Assembly (NCBI GenBank): GCA_019634715.1
Contig: JAHCAU010000007.1
Coordinates: 62,001-126,000 of the forward strand
DNA: 64,000 bases
Origin: Lysobacter sp.
GTDB lineage: Bacteria > Pseudomonadota > Gammaproteobacteria > Xanthomonadales > Xanthomonadaceae
Reading direction: 5' to 3'
The number at the start of each line of letters is the position of its first letter. Within the stretch, counting starts at the first letter, position 1. Shown here in pieces: positions 1 to 8,554 of this stretch. The notes below the pieces were generated by a model. The model was not told the DNA's origin. It worked only from the letters and a program-made list of their open reading frames with translations, and made no database searches. Position numbers and translations under genes: made by a program.

Positions 1-1
1 G

Positions 2-1432
2 CCGGATCGCGAGCTGTACAAGACCTTCTACAACTCGCTGGTGCGTCGCTTCTTCCGGATCGACGGCGTCGCCGCCGACCTGGAGTTCCTCGCCTTCGAG
101 ATCGTGCCGACCGGCGATGCGAGTTGCCCCGGCGAGGCCACGCACCACGCCCTCGGGCGCAGCGAAGACGATGCTGCCTCGGTCTGGCGCACGCAGTTCG
201 AAGCGCTCGGCTTCGCAAACGGCTGGGTCGACCTGCCGCGCTGCGCGCGCGCCGTGGCCGGGCGCCTGCGCGGGCGCGGCGTCGTCGCGATCTCGATGCT
301 GCGCACGCCGTTCTACCGCGAGCGTCGCGCCTATCTCGTCGGCCGCGCGCACGGCGCGTCAGGCGCGACCTATCCGCTCGTCGTCGCGCTGGTCAGCGAA
401 ACCGCCGGCGTGCGCGCCGATGCCGTGATCGTCGACGACCAGCAGCTCTCGATCCTCTTCGGCTTCTCGCGCAGTTATTTCCATGCCGACATTGACCGCG
501 TCGGCGATGTCGTCGCCTTCCTGCACGCGCTGCTGCCGCGCAAGCCGGTGGACGAGCTGTTCACCGTGGTCGGCCGGATCAAGCAGGGCAAGACCGAGCG
601 TTACCGGCGGATCTTCCGCCATCTGGCCGAGCATCCGCACGAGGAACTGGTGCTGGCCGATGGCGAACGCGGCATGGTCATGGCCGTGTTCACGCCGCGC
701 GGCTATCCGGTCGTGTTCAAGCTGATCCGCGACCGCTTCGCGTATCCGAAGGACACCGTGCGCGCCGAGGTCGAGGAGAAGTACCGGCTGGTGTTCCGCC
801 GCGATCGCGTCGGCCGGCTGGTGGACGCGCAGGAGTTCAGGCGCCTGCGTTTCCCGAAACGGCAGTTCTCGGCCGCGGCACTGGACGAACTGCTGCGCGA
901 ATGCGCGCAGACCGTGCAGGTCGAAGGCGACGAGGTGCTGATCCGCCACTGCTACGTGGAGCGAAGGCTGCGACCGCTCGATCTCCACGTGCGCGAGTCG
1001 CAGCCGCCGGTGGCGGAGCGCGCGGTGCTGGACTACGGGCAGGCGATCAAGGACCTGGCGCGCAGCAACATCTTCCCCGGCGACCTGCTGCTGAAGAACT
1101 TCGGCGTGACCCGCCACGGCCGCGTGCTGTTCTACGACTACGACGAGCTGTGCCTGGTCGAGGCGTGCCGCTTCCGCGCGGTGCCGCCGATGCGCGACGA
1201 GGACGAGACCCGTCCGCTGGACGAGTGGCTGTATGCCGGCGCCGACGACGTGTTCCCCGAACTGTTTCCGCAGTTCCTGGGCATTCCGGCAGCGCTGCGC
1301 GAACGCCTGTGCGCGGTGCACGGCGAGATCTTCGATCCGGCCTGGTGGCGGGACGTGCAGGCGCGGCTCGCGGCCGGCGAACATTTCGATGTATCGCCTT
1401 ACCCCGCCGAGACGCTGTTGCCGGCGGGGTAG
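2..1432 (+). CDS. aceK: Isocitrate dehydrogenase kinase/phosphatase, 5'-truncated by window start
   Basis: AceK phosphorylates and dephosphorylates isocitrate dehydrogenase and so controls flux between the TCA cycle and the glyoxylate bypass. The reading frame is open from base 2 (PDRELYKTFYNSLVRR...), which matches the middle of the family, so the N-terminus lies outside the window; 476 residues remain of a usual 570-600. Family landmarks are the lysine in VVFKLIRDRF and the kinase active-site stretch NIFPGDLLLKNFGVTRHGR followed by FYDYDEL. An inverted repeat at 1400-1409/1422-1431 (TACCCCGCCG/CGGCGGGGTA) overlaps the stop codon and may end transcription. No aceA or aceB is visible in the window. 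Confidence 0.95.
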   Translation, partial: PDRELYKTFYNSLVRRFFRIDGVAADLEFLAFEIVPTGDASCPGEATHHALGRSEDDAASVWRTQFEALGFANGWVDLPRCARAVAGRLRGRGVVAISMLRTPFYRERRAYLVGRAHGASGATYPLVVALVSETAGVRADAVIVDDQQLSILFGFSRSYFHADIDRVGDVVAFLHALLPRKPVDELFTVVGRIKQGKTERYRRIFRHLAEHPHEELVLADGERGMVMAVFTPRGYPVVFKLIRDRFAYPKDTVRAEVEEKYRLVFRRDRVGRLVDAQEFRRLRFPKRQFSAAALDELLRECAQTVQVEGDEVLIRHCYVERRLRPLDLHVRESQPPVAERAVLDYGQAIKDLARSNIFPGDLLLKNFGVTRHGRVLFYDYDELCLVEACRFRAVPPMRDEDETRPLDEWLYAGADDVFPELFPQFLGIPAALRERLCAVHGEIFDPAWWRDVQARLAAGEHFDVSPYPAETLLPAG

Positions 1433-1438
1433 GCGACG

Positions 1439-1678
1439 TCACGCGGCGCGGTGGATCGCGTCGGCGATGGCGGGATCGGGATTGCGCCCGGCCTTCGGCG
1501 AGGACACCAGGGTCAGCATCTCGAACACGCGCAGCGTGTCGGGCATGACCACGGGCTGGTCGACCGGGGACGGACGGCGGCCATTGGCGCGGCCATAGGT
1601 CCGGCCGTAGGTGCGCTGGTAGAGACGCGGGGGGAGCGGCTGGGCGCGCTCGGCGCGGAGCCAGAGACAGTTGAACAT
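1439..1678 (-). CDS. Small hypothetical protein, 79 aa
   Basis: I do not recognise this protein. The start at 1678 is supported by an AGGAAG ribosome-binding site 8 bases upstream, and the gene converges on aceK with a six-base gap. The product begins MFNCLWLRAERAQPLPPRLY, then has a TYGR-TYGR-ANGR repeat rich in Arg and Gly, and a more ordinary C-terminal half (VMPDTLRVFEMLTL). No signal peptide or membrane segment is evident. The good ribosome-binding site argues for a real gene, but there is no functional clue. Confidence 0.5.
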   Translation of the reverse strand: MFNCLWLRAERAQPLPPRLYQRTYGRTYGRANGRRPSPVDQPVVMPDTLRVFEMLTLVSSPKAGRNPDPAIADAIHRAA

Positions 1679-1953
1679 GGTCAATCTTCCTGTGTGTGTG
1701 ATCGGCGCAACCGGCGCCGGTCGGGTCCTTGGGGTGTCGTACGACCGTGAAGCTTCAGCGGTACTGCGGTGTTGCGGCTCCATGCTGCAACGCAACATAG
1801 GATGACGATCTTTGTTGCAACGCACAATCGCGAAACGGTCGCGATGCCGTCACCGTTGTCACCGGTTAAGAAATCGTTGCCCCGCGAGCCGTACTGGCAG
1901 CGGGCCGGGCCATGGCGGAGAATCCCGGCTCCCCTTACCGACAGGATCGACCC

Positions 1954-2841
1954 ATGCTCCGGATCGCGCTGCTGACTTCCGCCCTCCTGTTCGCCACGGG
2001 TGCCGCCCTGGCCGCCGATGCTCCCGCCAGGCAGGCCCGTGGTGCCGAAGCCGTCGATGCGGCCCTGGCCCGCGCCATCGCCGGCGATTGGCGCGACCCC
2101 AGGAACAGCGCGCGCGACGTCTACCGCCATCCGGCGGAAACGCTGACCTTCTTCGGCGTGCGCGCCGACCAGAACGTCGTCGAGATCACCCCCGGCGGTG
2201 GCGGCTGGTATGCCGAAATCCTGGCACCGTACCTGCGCGACAAGGGCCGCTACGGCGCGGCGATGGTCGATCCCGCCGCGTTGCCCGAAGGCCGCGGCCG
2301 CGATTACCAGCAGACGTCGCTCGACGACCTCAAGGCCCGCCTCGCCGCGCACCCGTCGCGCTTCGACAAGACCGCCTTCGTGCTCTTCGACCCCAAGCAG
2401 CCGCGTTTCGGCGAGGCGGGCGGCGCGGACGCGGTGCTGACCTTCCGCAACGTCCACAACTGGGTGTCCGCCGGGACCGCGGACGGTTACTTCGGCGCGT
2501 TCTTCGAGGCCCTCAAGCCCGGCGGCGTGCTCGGCGTGGTCGAGCACCGCGCGAAGCCGGGCACGGACATGGACACGATGAAGAAGTCGGGCTACCTGAC
2601 CGAGGCGCTGGTGATCGAGCTGGCGACGAAAGCCGGCTTCGTGCTCGATGCACGCAGCGAGGTCAACGCCAATCCCAAGGACACCGCCGACCATCCCAAC
2701 GGCGTGTGGACCCTGCCGCCGGGCAATCGCCACGATGCCGAGGATGCGCAGAAGTATCGCGCCATCGGCGAAAGCGACCGGATGACGCTCCGCTTCGTGA
2801 AGCCGGCGGCGAAGGCGGACCCGTATCCGGTCGAGCGCTGA
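1954..2841 (+). CDS. Secreted class I SAM-methyltransferase-like protein (COG4798 type)
   Basis: The 295-residue product starts with a signal peptide (MLRIALLTSALLFATGAALA, cleavage near residue 20), so it is predicted to be periplasmic. The body has a methyltransferase-like fold: glycine-rich motif I EITPGGGGW at residues 77-85 and LKPGGVLGVVEHR further on. It resembles the family annotated as predicted methyltransferases with a leader peptide; a periplasmic protein would have little access to SAM, so catalysis is doubtful. I chose ATG 1954 because a longer in-frame ATG at 1912 would bury the signal peptide and 1954 has an AGGA site 8 bases upstream. Substrate unknown. Confidence 0.8.
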   Translation: MLRIALLTSALLFATGAALAADAPARQARGAEAVDAALARAIAGDWRDPRNSARDVYRHPAETLTFFGVRADQNVVEITPGGGGWYAEILAPYLRDKGRYGAAMVDPAALPEGRGRDYQQTSLDDLKARLAAHPSRFDKTAFVLFDPKQPRFGEAGGADAVLTFRNVHNWVSAGTADGYFGAFFEALKPGGVLGVVEHRAKPGTDMDTMKKSGYLTEALVIELATKAGFVLDARSEVNANPKDTADHPNGVWTLPPGNRHDAEDAQKYRAIGESDRMTLRFVKPAAKADPYPVER

Positions 2842-2851
2842 AGCGTTGCAC

Positions 2852-3418
2852 TCACTCGCCGCGTGCCTCCAGCACGCGGCGCAGCAGGGCGATCTGCTCG
2901 CCCTGCGCTTCGACGATGCGGGCGAGGTGTTCGCTGCGGAGCTGGTCGAGCTTGTCGTGCAGGGCCATGATTTCCAGTTCGGCCTTGAGGTTCACGGCGT
3001 AATCGTGCTCGGCCGCGGCGCGGTCGCGGGCCGCCTGCCGGTTCTGGCTCATCATGATCACCGGCGCCTGCAGCGCGGCCAGCATCGACAGCAGCAGGTT
3101 GAGGAAGATGAAAGGGTACGGGTCGAACGGATGCGCCTGCAGCAGCCAGACGTTCGACACCACCCACAGCGCCAGGAACGCCATGAAGCTCCCGATGAAG
3201 ACCCAGGAACCGCCGAAGCGCGCGACCGCATCGGCGACGCGCTCGCCGAGGGTGCGCGCGTCCGTCGCGGCTTCGCCCGGCGGCACGCTGGTCCGCTGGC
3301 GGTGCTGCAACTGGGTGAGCACCGCGCGTTCGGCGGCGGTGGCGTGTTCCCAGGCCTTGCCGAGCCAGCGCTGGGACAGGCCGGATGGGTCGCGTGGGTG
3401 CATGGCGGGGTCGTGCAT
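2852..3418 (-). CDS. DUF1003 inner-membrane protein
   Basis: The 188-residue protein has the DUF1003 layout: a soluble N-terminus, two membrane helices around SWVFIGSFMAFLALWVV and FIFLNLLLSMLAALQAPVI, the conserved MMSQNRQAARDR motif, then a cytoplasmic helix (LKAELEIMALHDKLDQL). The function of the family is unknown. ATG 3418 has a GGAG site 8 bases upstream; an internal ATG at 3403 is an alternative. The gene converges on the methyltransferase-like gene with ten bases between stops. Confidence 0.85.
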   Translation of the reverse strand: MHDPAMHPRDPSGLSQRWLGKAWEHATAAERAVLTQLQHRQRTSVPPGEAATDARTLGERVADAVARFGGSWVFIGSFMAFLALWVVSNVWLLQAHPFDPYPFIFLNLLLSMLAALQAPVIMMSQNRQAARDRAAAEHDYAVNLKAELEIMALHDKLDQLRSEHLARIVEAQGEQIALLRRVLEARGE

Positions 3419-3505
3419 GGTCGCACTCCGGTCGGAAAGGCCACAGCATAGGCCGCCGCCGCCGCCGCGAATGCAGCGGCGCATGCCCGGCATGGCCCGT
3501 GCACG

Positions 3506-4042
3506 ATGCTGATCGCGCTGAACAAACCCTACGGCGTGCTGTGCCAGTTCACCGATCGCAGCGACCCGCCGCGGCCCACCCTGGCGGGATTCGGCCTGCC
3601 TGCGGGCGTGTACGCGGCAGGTCGGCTGGACCACGACAGCGAGGGTCTGCTGCTGCTCACCGATGACGGCACGCTGGCGCACCGGATCACCGATCCCCGG
3701 CACAAGCTGGAGAAGATCTACCGTGTGCAGGTCGAGGGCGATCCGACGCCGGAACAGGTCGATGCCCTGTGTCGCGGCGTGACGCTCAACGACGGACCGA
3801 CGCGTCCGGCACGCGTACGGCGCATCGCCCCGCCCGCGCTGTGGCCGCGCGACCCGCCGGTGCGCTTCCGCAAGACCGTGCCCGATGCCTGGCTGGAGAT
3901 CGCCATCTCTGAAGGCCGCAATCGCCAGGTGCGGCGGATGACCGCGGCGGTCGGCCTGCCTACGCTGCGCCTGGTGCGCGTGGCCATCGGTGCGTGGACC
4001 CTGGGCGATCTGCAGCCCGGGCAGTGGCGCGCACTGCGCTGA
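3506..4042 (+). CDS. rluE: 23S rRNA pseudouridine synthase, RluE type
   Basis: A short RsuA-family pseudouridine synthase (178 aa) without an S4 domain, as in RluE, which modifies U2457 of 23S rRNA. It shows the N-terminal LIALNKPYGVLCQF motif, the catalytic aspartate in GRLDHDSEGLLLLT, and the late family motif SEGRNRQVRRM. Length and the missing S4 domain favour RluE over RluB or RsuA. It starts 87 bases after the divergently read DUF1003 gene. Confidence 0.9.
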   Translation: MLIALNKPYGVLCQFTDRSDPPRPTLAGFGLPAGVYAAGRLDHDSEGLLLLTDDGTLAHRITDPRHKLEKIYRVQVEGDPTPEQVDALCRGVTLNDGPTRPARVRRIAPPALWPRDPPVRFRKTVPDAWLEIAISEGRNRQVRRMTAAVGLPTLRLVRVAIGAWTLGDLQPGQWRALR

Positions 4043-4112
4043 GCATGCTGCCCAACCTTGCGGTGCGCGGTGGCCTGCCGGATGATCGCGCCATCCTCGA
4101 CCGGAGCCGCGC

Positions 4113-4772
4113 ATGATCCGCCAGTTGCACCAGGTGCTGAACGACGACGAGCTGGCGGTGATCCACGCCTTGCTCCCGCAGGTGCGCTTCGCCGACGGGC
4201 GCGCGACCAACCCCGACAACACGACCAAGCAGAACCTGCAGGCGCCGCAGGAAGACCCGGCCAGCGCGCGCATTTCGCAGATCGTCCGCGACGCGCTGTT
4301 CCGTCACGCCGACATCCGCGGCTGGGCGATGCCGCGCACCATGGCGCGGCCGACCGTGGTGCGCTACGAGCCGGGCATGACCTATGGCTGGCACGTCGAC
4401 GAAGCGCTGTTCCCGTCGACGCCGCCGCTGCGCAGCGACCTGTCGTGCACGGTGTTCCTCAATCCGCCGGATGCCTACGACGGCGGCGAGCTGACGATGC
4501 AGCTCGGCCAGGAACAGCTCAAGTACAAGCTGGCGCCGGGCGACGCCATCCTCTATCCCTCGACGACCATTCACCAGGTCGCTCCGGTGACCCGGGGCGT
4601 GCGCCTGGCCGTCATCACCTGGATGCAGAGCTGGATCTCCAGCAGCGAGCGCCGCGAGCTGATGGTGCAACTGGAGGAGGCCCGCGCCCGTGCCGGCGTG
4701 CAGGACGAGCGCCTCGCGGTGCTGCTCGATTCGCTGCGCACGAACCTGTTCCGGATGTGGGCGGATACGTGA
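4113..4772 (+). CDS. Fe(II)/2-oxoglutarate-dependent PKHD-type dioxygenase (PiuC/YbiX-like)
   Basis: A 219-residue non-heme iron dioxygenase. The metal triad is visible as H94 and D96 (YGWHVDEALF) and H154 (STTIHQVAP); R164 in RGVRLAVITW would bind 2-oxoglutarate. Length and the C-terminal helical tail fit the PiuC/YbiX group, which in pseudomonads sits next to iron-siderophore receptors; no receptor gene is adjacent here and I see no Fur box upstream. The real substrate is unknown. Confidence 0.9.
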   Translation: MIRQLHQVLNDDELAVIHALLPQVRFADGRATNPDNTTKQNLQAPQEDPASARISQIVRDALFRHADIRGWAMPRTMARPTVVRYEPGMTYGWHVDEALFPSTPPLRSDLSCTVFLNPPDAYDGGELTMQLGQEQLKYKLAPGDAILYPSTTIHQVAPVTRGVRLAVITWMQSWISSSERRELMVQLEEARARAGVQDERLAVLLDSLRTNLFRMWADT

Positions 4773-4851
4773 TCATGCATGCGCGCAGTGCTGCCCTACG
4801 CGCACGTCGTCCGGCGAAAGTCTGGCGGCTGGATTGAGATGCAGGGCGCTC

Positions 4852-4872
4852 GCCCCCTTTTGCAAAGGGGGC
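4852..4872. repeat. Interspersed GC hairpin repeat
   Basis: A perfect hairpin, GCCCCCTTT, loop TGC, AAAGGGGGC, in the gap between the dioxygenase gene and the convergent sulfotransferase gene. The same 21 bases occur at 39515-39535 inside ccoI, and a related form lies at 39697-39718. It is therefore a member of a dispersed repeat family; it may also act as a bidirectional transcription barrier. The rest of 4773-4911 shows no gene. Confidence 0.7.
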
Positions 4873-4911
4873 TGGACATGCGGCGTCAATGCATGTGCTT
4901 GCGATCAGACA

Positions 4912-5916
4912 TCAGTGCGCAGGGTCGATGGCGAAAGCGTGCGCATTGTGAGTCGCCATCGCACGATCGACCCACGCCACGCCCCGCGCGATCTCCTCGC
5001 CGAAGCGCTGCTGCGCCAGTGCCAGATCGTGTTCGCGATCCTCTCGGCCATAGCCATGCTGCTGCGCCTTCGAGTAACGGCCCCAGGCGGGTGAGGCCAG
5101 CGCGCGTGCGACACCGTCGGGAGCGAGCTCGAGATGCGCGGCGATGCGCGACAGCGTCGCCTCCGGCGACGACAGCAGGTCCTCGAAATCCACGCGCAGC
5201 ACGCGCGGTGCGAAGGCGCCGCGGGCCAGCGCATCGAAGCGCTGGCGTTCGGCCAGCCAGCCCATCGCGCAGGCTTCGATCGCATCGCGTGGCGCATGTT
5301 CGCCGTCGATCGCGATGCCGTGTGCGTGCAACACCCCGGCGCGCTCATCGAACGCGGCCAGCGCATCGCGCACCGAGTCTTCGGATTTCAGCAGCGTCGC
5401 CAGCCAAGGTTCGAGCGGCATGTCGAGCAGGATCGCGCGGCGCAGACCACCATCGCGCAGCAGCGGTTCGATCAGCGCATTGCAGCTGCTGGTGGCCTTG
5501 ATCACGATGCGAGACGCGGGTGACAGAGGCTTGCGCCAGTACGCCATCAGCGTCGAGAGCAGGTCGCGCGGTGGCGATGGCGCAGGCCATGCGGCGGCCA
5601 GATCGCGCAGCGGCAGCGGTTCGCGCAGGCCTTCGACCTCGGGCCAGCTGTCGAGCAGGCGCGAGAGCAGGGTCGAGCCGCAATGGCCGATGTGGAAGAT
5701 GCCGTCGGCGACCATATCGCCGGGCGCCGGTGCCTCAAGCATCGACAGTGGTACCCACGCGCCCTGCGGTTGCGGCGGCAGGGCACGCGGGTCGAGGAAG
5801 GCGGCCTCGCGGCGCTGCTGCGCGTCGAGACGCACGAACAGCACGCGCCCGTTGGCGAGATCGAGCCGGAACGGCAGGTATTCCGGGTCGTGGAGGATGT
5901 CGGCGGTGATGGTCAT
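4912..5916 (-). CDS. Sulfotransferase-family protein
   Basis: A 334-residue P-loop protein. FHIGHCGSTLLSRLLDSW near residues 73-90 corresponds to the 5'-phosphosulfate-binding loop of sulfotransferases, followed by the acidic VEGLREPLPLRDL and a later RVLRVDFEDLLSSPEATL, typical of the family's 3' region. The likely cofactor is PAPS; the acceptor is unknown. Its start overlaps the stop of hrpB (ATGA at 5913-5916), so the two genes are probably translationally coupled, although no functional link is known. Confidence 0.8.
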   Translation of the reverse strand: MTITADILHDPEYLPFRLDLANGRVLFVRLDAQQRREAAFLDPRALPPQPQGAWVPLSMLEAPAPGDMVADGIFHIGHCGSTLLSRLLDSWPEVEGLREPLPLRDLAAAWPAPSPPRDLLSTLMAYWRKPLSPASRIVIKATSSCNALIEPLLRDGGLRRAILLDMPLEPWLATLLKSEDSVRDALAAFDERAGVLHAHGIAIDGEHAPRDAIEACAMGWLAERQRFDALARGAFAPRVLRVDFEDLLSSPEATLSRIAAHLELAPDGVARALASPAWGRYSKAQQHGYGREDREHDLALAQQRFGEEIARGVAWVDRAMATHNAHAFAIDPAH

Positions 5917-8444
5917 GTGCCCCTCGGTTTCGCGCGGTGTGTCGCCGCGGCCGACCAGGGATCGTCCGGCCACGGATGCTTCGGATACCGCCCCTTCATC
6001 TCCTTCCTCACTTCCGGGTAAGTCCGCTCCCAGAAGCTGCGCAGGTCCTGGGTGACCTGCAGCGGCCGGCCGCCGGGCGAGAGCAGGTGCAGCGTCACCG
6101 GCACGCGACCATCGGCGACGCGCGGCGTGTCGGCGAGGCCGAACAGTTCCTGCAGTTTCACCGCCAGCACCGGCGGCACCGGGGCGTCGACGGCGTCGTC
6201 CCAGACGTATTCGATCTTGCGCTCCATGCCGGACGGCACGACGATCCGCGTCGGCGCCAGGGCGTCGATGCGCTGGCGCAGCGCCCAGTCGAAGCGCGAT
6301 TTCAGGGCCTCGCCCAGTTCGTCCTCGCCCAGCGCGTCGAGACGGGTCTTGCCGTTGAACGCGGGCTTGAGCCAGGCATCGAGCGTGTCGAGCAGCGCGG
6401 CATCCGACAGATCGGGCAATGCGAGATCGGGCATCCATGCGCGCAGGCAGCGCACCCGCGCGCGCCACTGCGCCAGCGATTCGCGCCACGGCAGCGCATC
6501 GAGGCCGAGTGCGCGCACGGCATCGGTCAATGCCTGTGCGGCCTGCGTCGCATCGACCTTCCCGGTCGGGCGTGCATCCAGGACGATGCCATCGAAGCGC
6601 TGCACGCGTTCGGCGACCAGCGCGCGCTTCGCATCGTCCCAGCGGACTTCGTCGCGATCGGAGAAGCGGTCCGGGAAGTCCCGGCGCAAGCGCGCATCGT
6701 CGACCGGCACGGCGCGCAGCAGCTTCGCGTCGCCGCGCGTTTCATGGCGCAGTTCGCTGACGACGAGCCAGGGTTCGCCGATCAGCGCGCTGTCGTCGAA
6801 CAGCTGCGCCATGCGCCCATTGGCGAGCTGGTAGCGGCGCAGGTCGGTGGCATGGCGATGGGCGATGCGATCCGGGAAGGCATGCGCGAGCAAGTCGCCG
6901 AGCCGATGCGCAGGCGCGCTCTGCGCAGGCTTCGCGTCGCAGCGCAGGCGGCGCCGCCACTGCGCGGCGGCGGCATCGATGGCCTGCAGCGACGAGCGCG
7001 AAGCATCGGCCGGCACGCGGCCGTTGCGGAAGGCCGCGAGCGCCTGCCAGCGCGCGGCCAGCGCATCGCTGCGCCCGCCGCCGGGCATCGCGCGCAGGGG
7101 ATCGCGGGCTTCGAGCAGCGCGGCAAGATCGCAGGCCAGCGCGGTTTCGGCATCGTCGCGCGTGGACAGCAGCATCGCGGCGAGACGCGGATGCGTGCCG
7201 ATCGCGAGCATCTTCCTGCCGAGTGCGGTGATGGTGAAGCCCGCATCCAGCGCGCCGAGCCGGCGCAGCAGGTCGCGCGCGGCGGACAGCGCGCCCAGCG
7301 GCGGCGCATCGACGAAGCGCAGTGAATCGCTGCCCCAGGCCGCGAGTTCGAGCACCAGCGATGCCAGCTCGACCTGCGCGATCTCCGGTCGCCGCTGAGG
7401 CTCCAGGCGCTGCGATTCCGGCCAGAGGCGATACGCCCAGCCCTCGGCGACGCGCCCGGCGCGGCCCGCGCGCTGGTCGGCCGATGCCTGGGCGATGTTG
7501 ACCACATCCAGTCGCGAGAAGCCGCTGTTCGGGTCGTAGCGCGGCTCGCGGGCGAGGCCGCTGTCGATGACCACGCGCACGCCGGGCAGGGTGACGCTGG
7601 ATTCGGCGACGTTGGTCGCCAGCACCACGCGGCGACGGCCATCCCGTGAGGGCTGGAGCACGCGCGATTGCTGTTCGACGGGGAGCTCGCCGTGCAGGGC
7701 GAGGATCTCGATCGACGATGCATCCATCACATCCGCCAGCAGCGCCTGCACCTTGCCGATCTCGCGCTGTCCAGGCAGGAACACGAGCATGTCGCCGGGG
7801 TGTTCGGCCAGCGCGTGCAGCACCGCACGCTTGACCTGATGCTCGATGCCTTCGTCGCGGCGCGCGGGGAAGTGCGCGATCTTCACCGGGAAACTCCGGC
7901 CGGCGCTGCTCAGTCTCGGCGCGTCGAGGCATTGCGCCAGTTTCTCGCCGTCCAGCGTCGCGGACATCGCGACGATGCGCAGGTCCTCGCGCAGGCTGGC
8001 CTGCACGTCCAGCGCCAGCGCCAGGCCCAGGTCGCCGGCAAGGTGCCGCTCGTGGATTTCGTCGAACACGATCGCGGCCACGTCCTCCAGCATGGGATCG
8101 TCCTGGAGCATCCGGGTGAGGATGCCTTCGGTGACCACTTCGACCCGTGTCCTTGCCGACACCCTGTTCTCGAAGCGGATGCGATAGCCGACGGTCTCGC
8201 CCACGGCCTGGCCCAGTTGCTTGGCCATGAAGCCGGCGGCGGCGCGCGCGGCCACGCGGCGCGGTTCCAGCATCACGATCTTGCGGCCGTCGCGCCACGC
8301 GGCGTCGAGCAGGGCCAGCGGCACCTGGGTGGTCTTGCCGGCACCCGGCGGCGCTTCCAGCACCAGGCGGGGGTGGTCGGCCAGCGACCGGAGGATGTCC
8401 GGCAGCAGGTCGGCGATGGGAAAGGCGTGTTGCGTCATCGGCAT
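5913..8444 (-). CDS. hrpB: ATP-dependent helicase HrpB
   Basis: DEAH-box helicase of the HrpB family, 843 aa, the usual length. Walker A is APPGAGKTT (residues 31-39), the DEAH-type box is DEIH (128-131), followed by SAT in IVAMSATLDG, and motif VI is QRAGRAGR. The HrpB-specific C-terminal domain ends in the characteristic stretch near YPEVRKEMKGRYPKHPWPDD. Its RNA substrate is not established. A second in-frame ATG at 8438 is an alternative start; no good ribosome-binding site distinguishes them. It is co-transcribed with the sulfotransferase gene. Confidence 0.95.
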   Translation of the reverse strand: MPMTQHAFPIADLLPDILRSLADHPRLVLEAPPGAGKTTQVPLALLDAAWRDGRKIVMLEPRRVAARAAAGFMAKQLGQAVGETVGYRIRFENRVSARTRVEVVTEGILTRMLQDDPMLEDVAAIVFDEIHERHLAGDLGLALALDVQASLREDLRIVAMSATLDGEKLAQCLDAPRLSSAGRSFPVKIAHFPARRDEGIEHQVKRAVLHALAEHPGDMLVFLPGQREIGKVQALLADVMDASSIEILALHGELPVEQQSRVLQPSRDGRRRVVLATNVAESSVTLPGVRVVIDSGLAREPRYDPNSGFSRLDVVNIAQASADQRAGRAGRVAEGWAYRLWPESQRLEPQRRPEIAQVELASLVLELAAWGSDSLRFVDAPPLGALSAARDLLRRLGALDAGFTITALGRKMLAIGTHPRLAAMLLSTRDDAETALACDLAALLEARDPLRAMPGGGRSDALAARWQALAAFRNGRVPADASRSSLQAIDAAAAQWRRRLRCDAKPAQSAPAHRLGDLLAHAFPDRIAHRHATDLRRYQLANGRMAQLFDDSALIGEPWLVVSELRHETRGDAKLLRAVPVDDARLRRDFPDRFSDRDEVRWDDAKRALVAERVQRFDGIVLDARPTGKVDATQAAQALTDAVRALGLDALPWRESLAQWRARVRCLRAWMPDLALPDLSDAALLDTLDAWLKPAFNGKTRLDALGEDELGEALKSRFDWALRQRIDALAPTRIVVPSGMERKIEYVWDDAVDAPVPPVLAVKLQELFGLADTPRVADGRVPVTLHLLSPGGRPLQVTQDLRSFWERTYPEVRKEMKGRYPKHPWPDDPWSAAATHRAKPRGT

Positions 8445-8554
8445 AGGCTAGCAGCCGCCGTCCGTCGGCTGGCGCCGGCACTGCCTGCATGGCCGATGGC
8501 GACTGTCATGCGGGCACGCTATGTTGCCGCTTCCATACCGGAGGGAATGTTGTC

